From: Caryophanales bacterium UBA7476
GTDB lineage: Bacteria; Bacillota_I; Bacilli_A; RF39; UBA660
Direction: 5' to 3'
Assembly: GCA_002477275.1 (NCBI GenBank)
Contig: DLOU01000035.1
Location: forward strand, 1 to 5,008
DNA: 5,008 nucleotides
Shown: one piece after another, positions 3,674 through 5,008 of the stretch
Position numbering within the stretch: position 1 is the first letter of the stretch
Layout of the letters: every line of letters starts with the position of its first letter
Made by a program: the position numbers and the translations under genes
The notes under the pieces: model-generated
Database searches by the model: none
What the model was told of the DNA's origin: nothing
Seen by the model: the letters and a program-made list of their open reading frames with translations, nothing else

Positions 3674-5008
3674 TTAACTATTTTTATCAATTCTAATAAC
3701 TATTTGATATTGATTTTCAAAATCTATCTCATCTGTATCAATCTTAGCTCCACTTCTTTCTAGTTCTTGAACTAAGTCTCTGATTTTTTGAACCATTTGA
3801 TGAACATTATATTCTTTTGCTTTTTCTTTCTTAGGAATGTTATATGTTTCTTCGATTAGTGCCATTCCTAATGATTTATTATTATCTTCTTTTGTTTCTT
3901 GTTTTTTAGGTTTAGATGGTTGGAAGAAAGATAGATTCTTATTTAAATCTGTTAAATTATCCATTTTTGGATTTTGTTCTCTTACTTGCATTGGTTCATT
4001 ATAACCTTTTATAAATGCATCCGATGTAGTATTTATATTTGGTAAATCAACATTTTTTAAATCTGTATCATTAAAGTAATCTTTATTACCTTGTTCTTTA
4101 TTTACTGCATTAGAATCAACCATATTAAGTGTTGCATTAAAATTCTTTTGTGTTGGCTTAATATTTAGCAAAATGTCTAAATCACTTGATATTTTTTGTT
4201 TTTCATCACTTTGAGTTGTTGGTTTTTCAATTAACGTTGGTACCTTTGTAGGTTCTTCAGTCTTTTTATTTATTAAGCTATTTATATCGAATGTGTCATT
4301 CTTTATTTGTGATATATCAGGCTTTGTTGATGCAGATGCTGATTGACTATTAAATACGGATGAATCAACTTTATTTCCATAATTTATTTCATCTTCATCT
4401 ATTTCTCCATAATTAACTATGTCACTTGGTAATGATGGCATAGGAGAGAAATCTGTTTCTGTCTGTTGTTTTTCTTTTGTGAAATCTCCAAAATTATCTG
4501 GTATTCCTCCTGGAATCGCATCATTGTTCATTAAGAAATTATTATTTGCGTTGTTCATTTCTTCACCGCCGTTATTCATTACTGTAGTATTTGTACTTGA
4601 TGGAAGAACATTCTGAGGTTCATTCATCATTTTTATTTCTTCTTCTAACTTTCTTACACTTAATTTTTCTTTTATTATTTTGTCTAACAATCTTTTTTGT
4701 TCTTCTGGATTTTTAACATTTAATAAAGTTCTAGCATGTCTTTCTGATATTTCTTCTCTTAACAACGAATTTTGGACTTCATCTGGTAGTGCTAAAAGGC
4801 GAAGTTTATTTGCAACTGAAGATTGACTTTTACCCATTGTTTTTGCAAGTGTTTCTTGTGTCATTTGATCTAATTCTAATATTTTTTGATATGTTCTTGC
4901 TTCTTCAATTGGGTTTAAATTTCTTCTTTGTAAATTTTCAAGTAAAGCTACTTTTGCTGCTTCTTTATCATCTAGATTATTAATAATGGCTGGGATTTTA
5001 GTCATTCC
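3674..5008 (-). CDS. noc: Noc-type ParB paralogue (nucleoid occlusion protein), N-terminus outside the window, with a giant linker
   Basis: Noc binds NBS sites, spreads as a CTP clamp, attaches DNA to the membrane and blocks Z-ring assembly over the nucleoid. The reading frame stays open through the right edge (codon 5008-5006 is Gly), so the N-terminal part, including any membrane-targeting helix, is missing. Counting from the Met at 5005: end of the CTP-binding fold with ALLENLQRR (20-28); helix-turn-helix and neighbours TQETLAKTMGKSQSSVANKL (49-68), LRLLALP (68-74), ERHAR (88-92), SVRKLEEEI (116-124); a polar linker (131-396); and a C-terminal domain (398-443) ending VQELERSGAKIDTDEIDFEN...VIRIDK, resembling the tail of B. 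subtilis Noc. GKSQSSVANKLRLL and ERHAR are Noc rather than Spo0J signatures. The linker is several times longer than in B. subtilis Noc. A terminator follows at once, then the parA promoter. Confidence 0.9.
   Translation of the reverse strand, partial: GMTKIPAIINNLDDKEAAKVALLENLQRRNLNPIEEARTYQKILELDQMTQETLAKTMGKSQSSVANKLRLLALPDEVQNSLLREEISERHARTLLNVKNPEEQKRLLDKIIKEKLSVRKLEEEIKMMNEPQNVLPSSTNTTVMNNGGEEMNNANNNFLMNNDAIPGGIPDNFGDFTKEKQQTETDFSPMPSLPSDIVNYGEIDEDEINYGNKVDSSVFNSQSASASTKPDISQIKNDTFDINSLINKKTEEPTKVPTLIEKPTTQSDEKQKISSDLDILLNIKPTQKNFNATLNMVDSNAVNKEQGNKDYFNDTDLKNVDLPNINTTSDAFIKGYNEPMQVREQNPKMDNLTDLNKNLSFFQPSKPKKQETKEDNNKSLGMALIEETYNIPKKEKAKEYNVHQMVQKIRDLVQELERSGAKIDTDEIDFENQYQIVIRIDKNS
3818..4615 (-). 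other. Low-complexity, probably disordered linker inside the Noc-like protein
   Basis: These are about 266 residues between the DNA-binding and C-terminal dimerisation domains, in frame and without a stop. Composition is dominated by Asn, Asp, Glu, Ser, Thr, Gln, Lys and Pro; there is no Trp or Cys and no membrane segment. The N-terminal part is Asn/Met/Gly-rich (residues 139-175 of the visible fragment). The middle has an acidic patch between two NYG triplets (198-210). Later come islands with hydrophobic residues: TFDINSLINKK (238-248), SSDLDILLNIKP (273-284), DNLTDLNKNLSFFQPSKP (349-366) and NKSLGMALIEETYNIP (376-391). These look like short linear binding motifs in a disordered chain. That reading is an inference. 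Confidence 0.75.

Noticed and set aside
3674..5005. Treating the Met at 5005 as the true start of the Noc-like gene.
   Set aside because: The frame continues to the window edge, and this Met falls in the middle of the CTP-binding fold, aligned with GLTEIPAI of the full-length ParB; the gene is cut by the window.
88..5008. Possible Mycoplasma-type genetic code (TGA as Trp), suggested by the low G+C content.
   Set aside because: All six Trp codons (five in the transporter, one in DUF951) are TGG, and all frames close normally with TAA or TAG.

Overview
The window is a very AT-rich bacterial chromosome segment (roughly 30% G+C or less by eye) with every gene on the minus strand. Read in the direction of transcription (right to left) it runs: 5'-truncated noc-like ParB paralogue, terminator, promoter, parA (soj), parB (spo0J), a small DUF951 gene (yyzM-like), an AbgT-family membrane transporter, terminator, promoter, and the first three codons of another gene at the left edge. 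Noc next to Soj/Spo0J, with a DUF951 gene close by, is the arrangement found beside the replication origin in Bacilli (in Bacillus subtilis: noc-soj-spo0J-...-yyzM). All six tryptophan codons are TGG and no TGA is needed as a sense codon, so the standard bacterial code fits and a Mycoplasma-type code is not indicated. The host is most likely an uncultured low-GC Bacillota of the Bacilli; the exact lineage cannot be told from the window.

Region 1 (about 3641-5008): the C-terminal 444 residues of a Noc-type nucleoid-occlusion protein. It keeps the end of the CTP-binding fold, the helix-turn-helix and a recognisable Noc C-terminal dimerisation domain. A polar, Asn/Asp/Ser/Thr/Gln-rich segment of about 266 residues lies between the last two; in B. 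subtilis Noc that linker is only a few tens of residues. A hairpin terminator follows its stop codon directly.

Region 2 (about 88-3635): one apparent transcription unit, from an extended -10 promoter at 3607-3635 to a terminator at 67-89. It carries parA, parB, DUF951 and the AbgT-like transporter with overlapping or nearly touching reading frames, so translation is probably coupled along it. ParA (ATPase) and ParB (CTP-dependent DNA clamp) would partition the origin. Helix-turn-helix residues that separate parS-binding ParB from NBS-binding Noc sort these two paralogues into one of each kind, apart from one position where each carries the residue expected of the other. The transporter sits at the end of the unit and has unusual replacements at positions important for transport in characterised AbgT proteins.

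Region 3 (1-66): a strong promoter, a strong ribosome binding site and an ATG for a further gene leaving the window on the left. No parS, Noc-binding site, DnaA-box cluster, CRISPR, tRNA, rRNA or mobile element was found. The main item of interest is the Noc protein with the greatly expanded, probably disordered linker.
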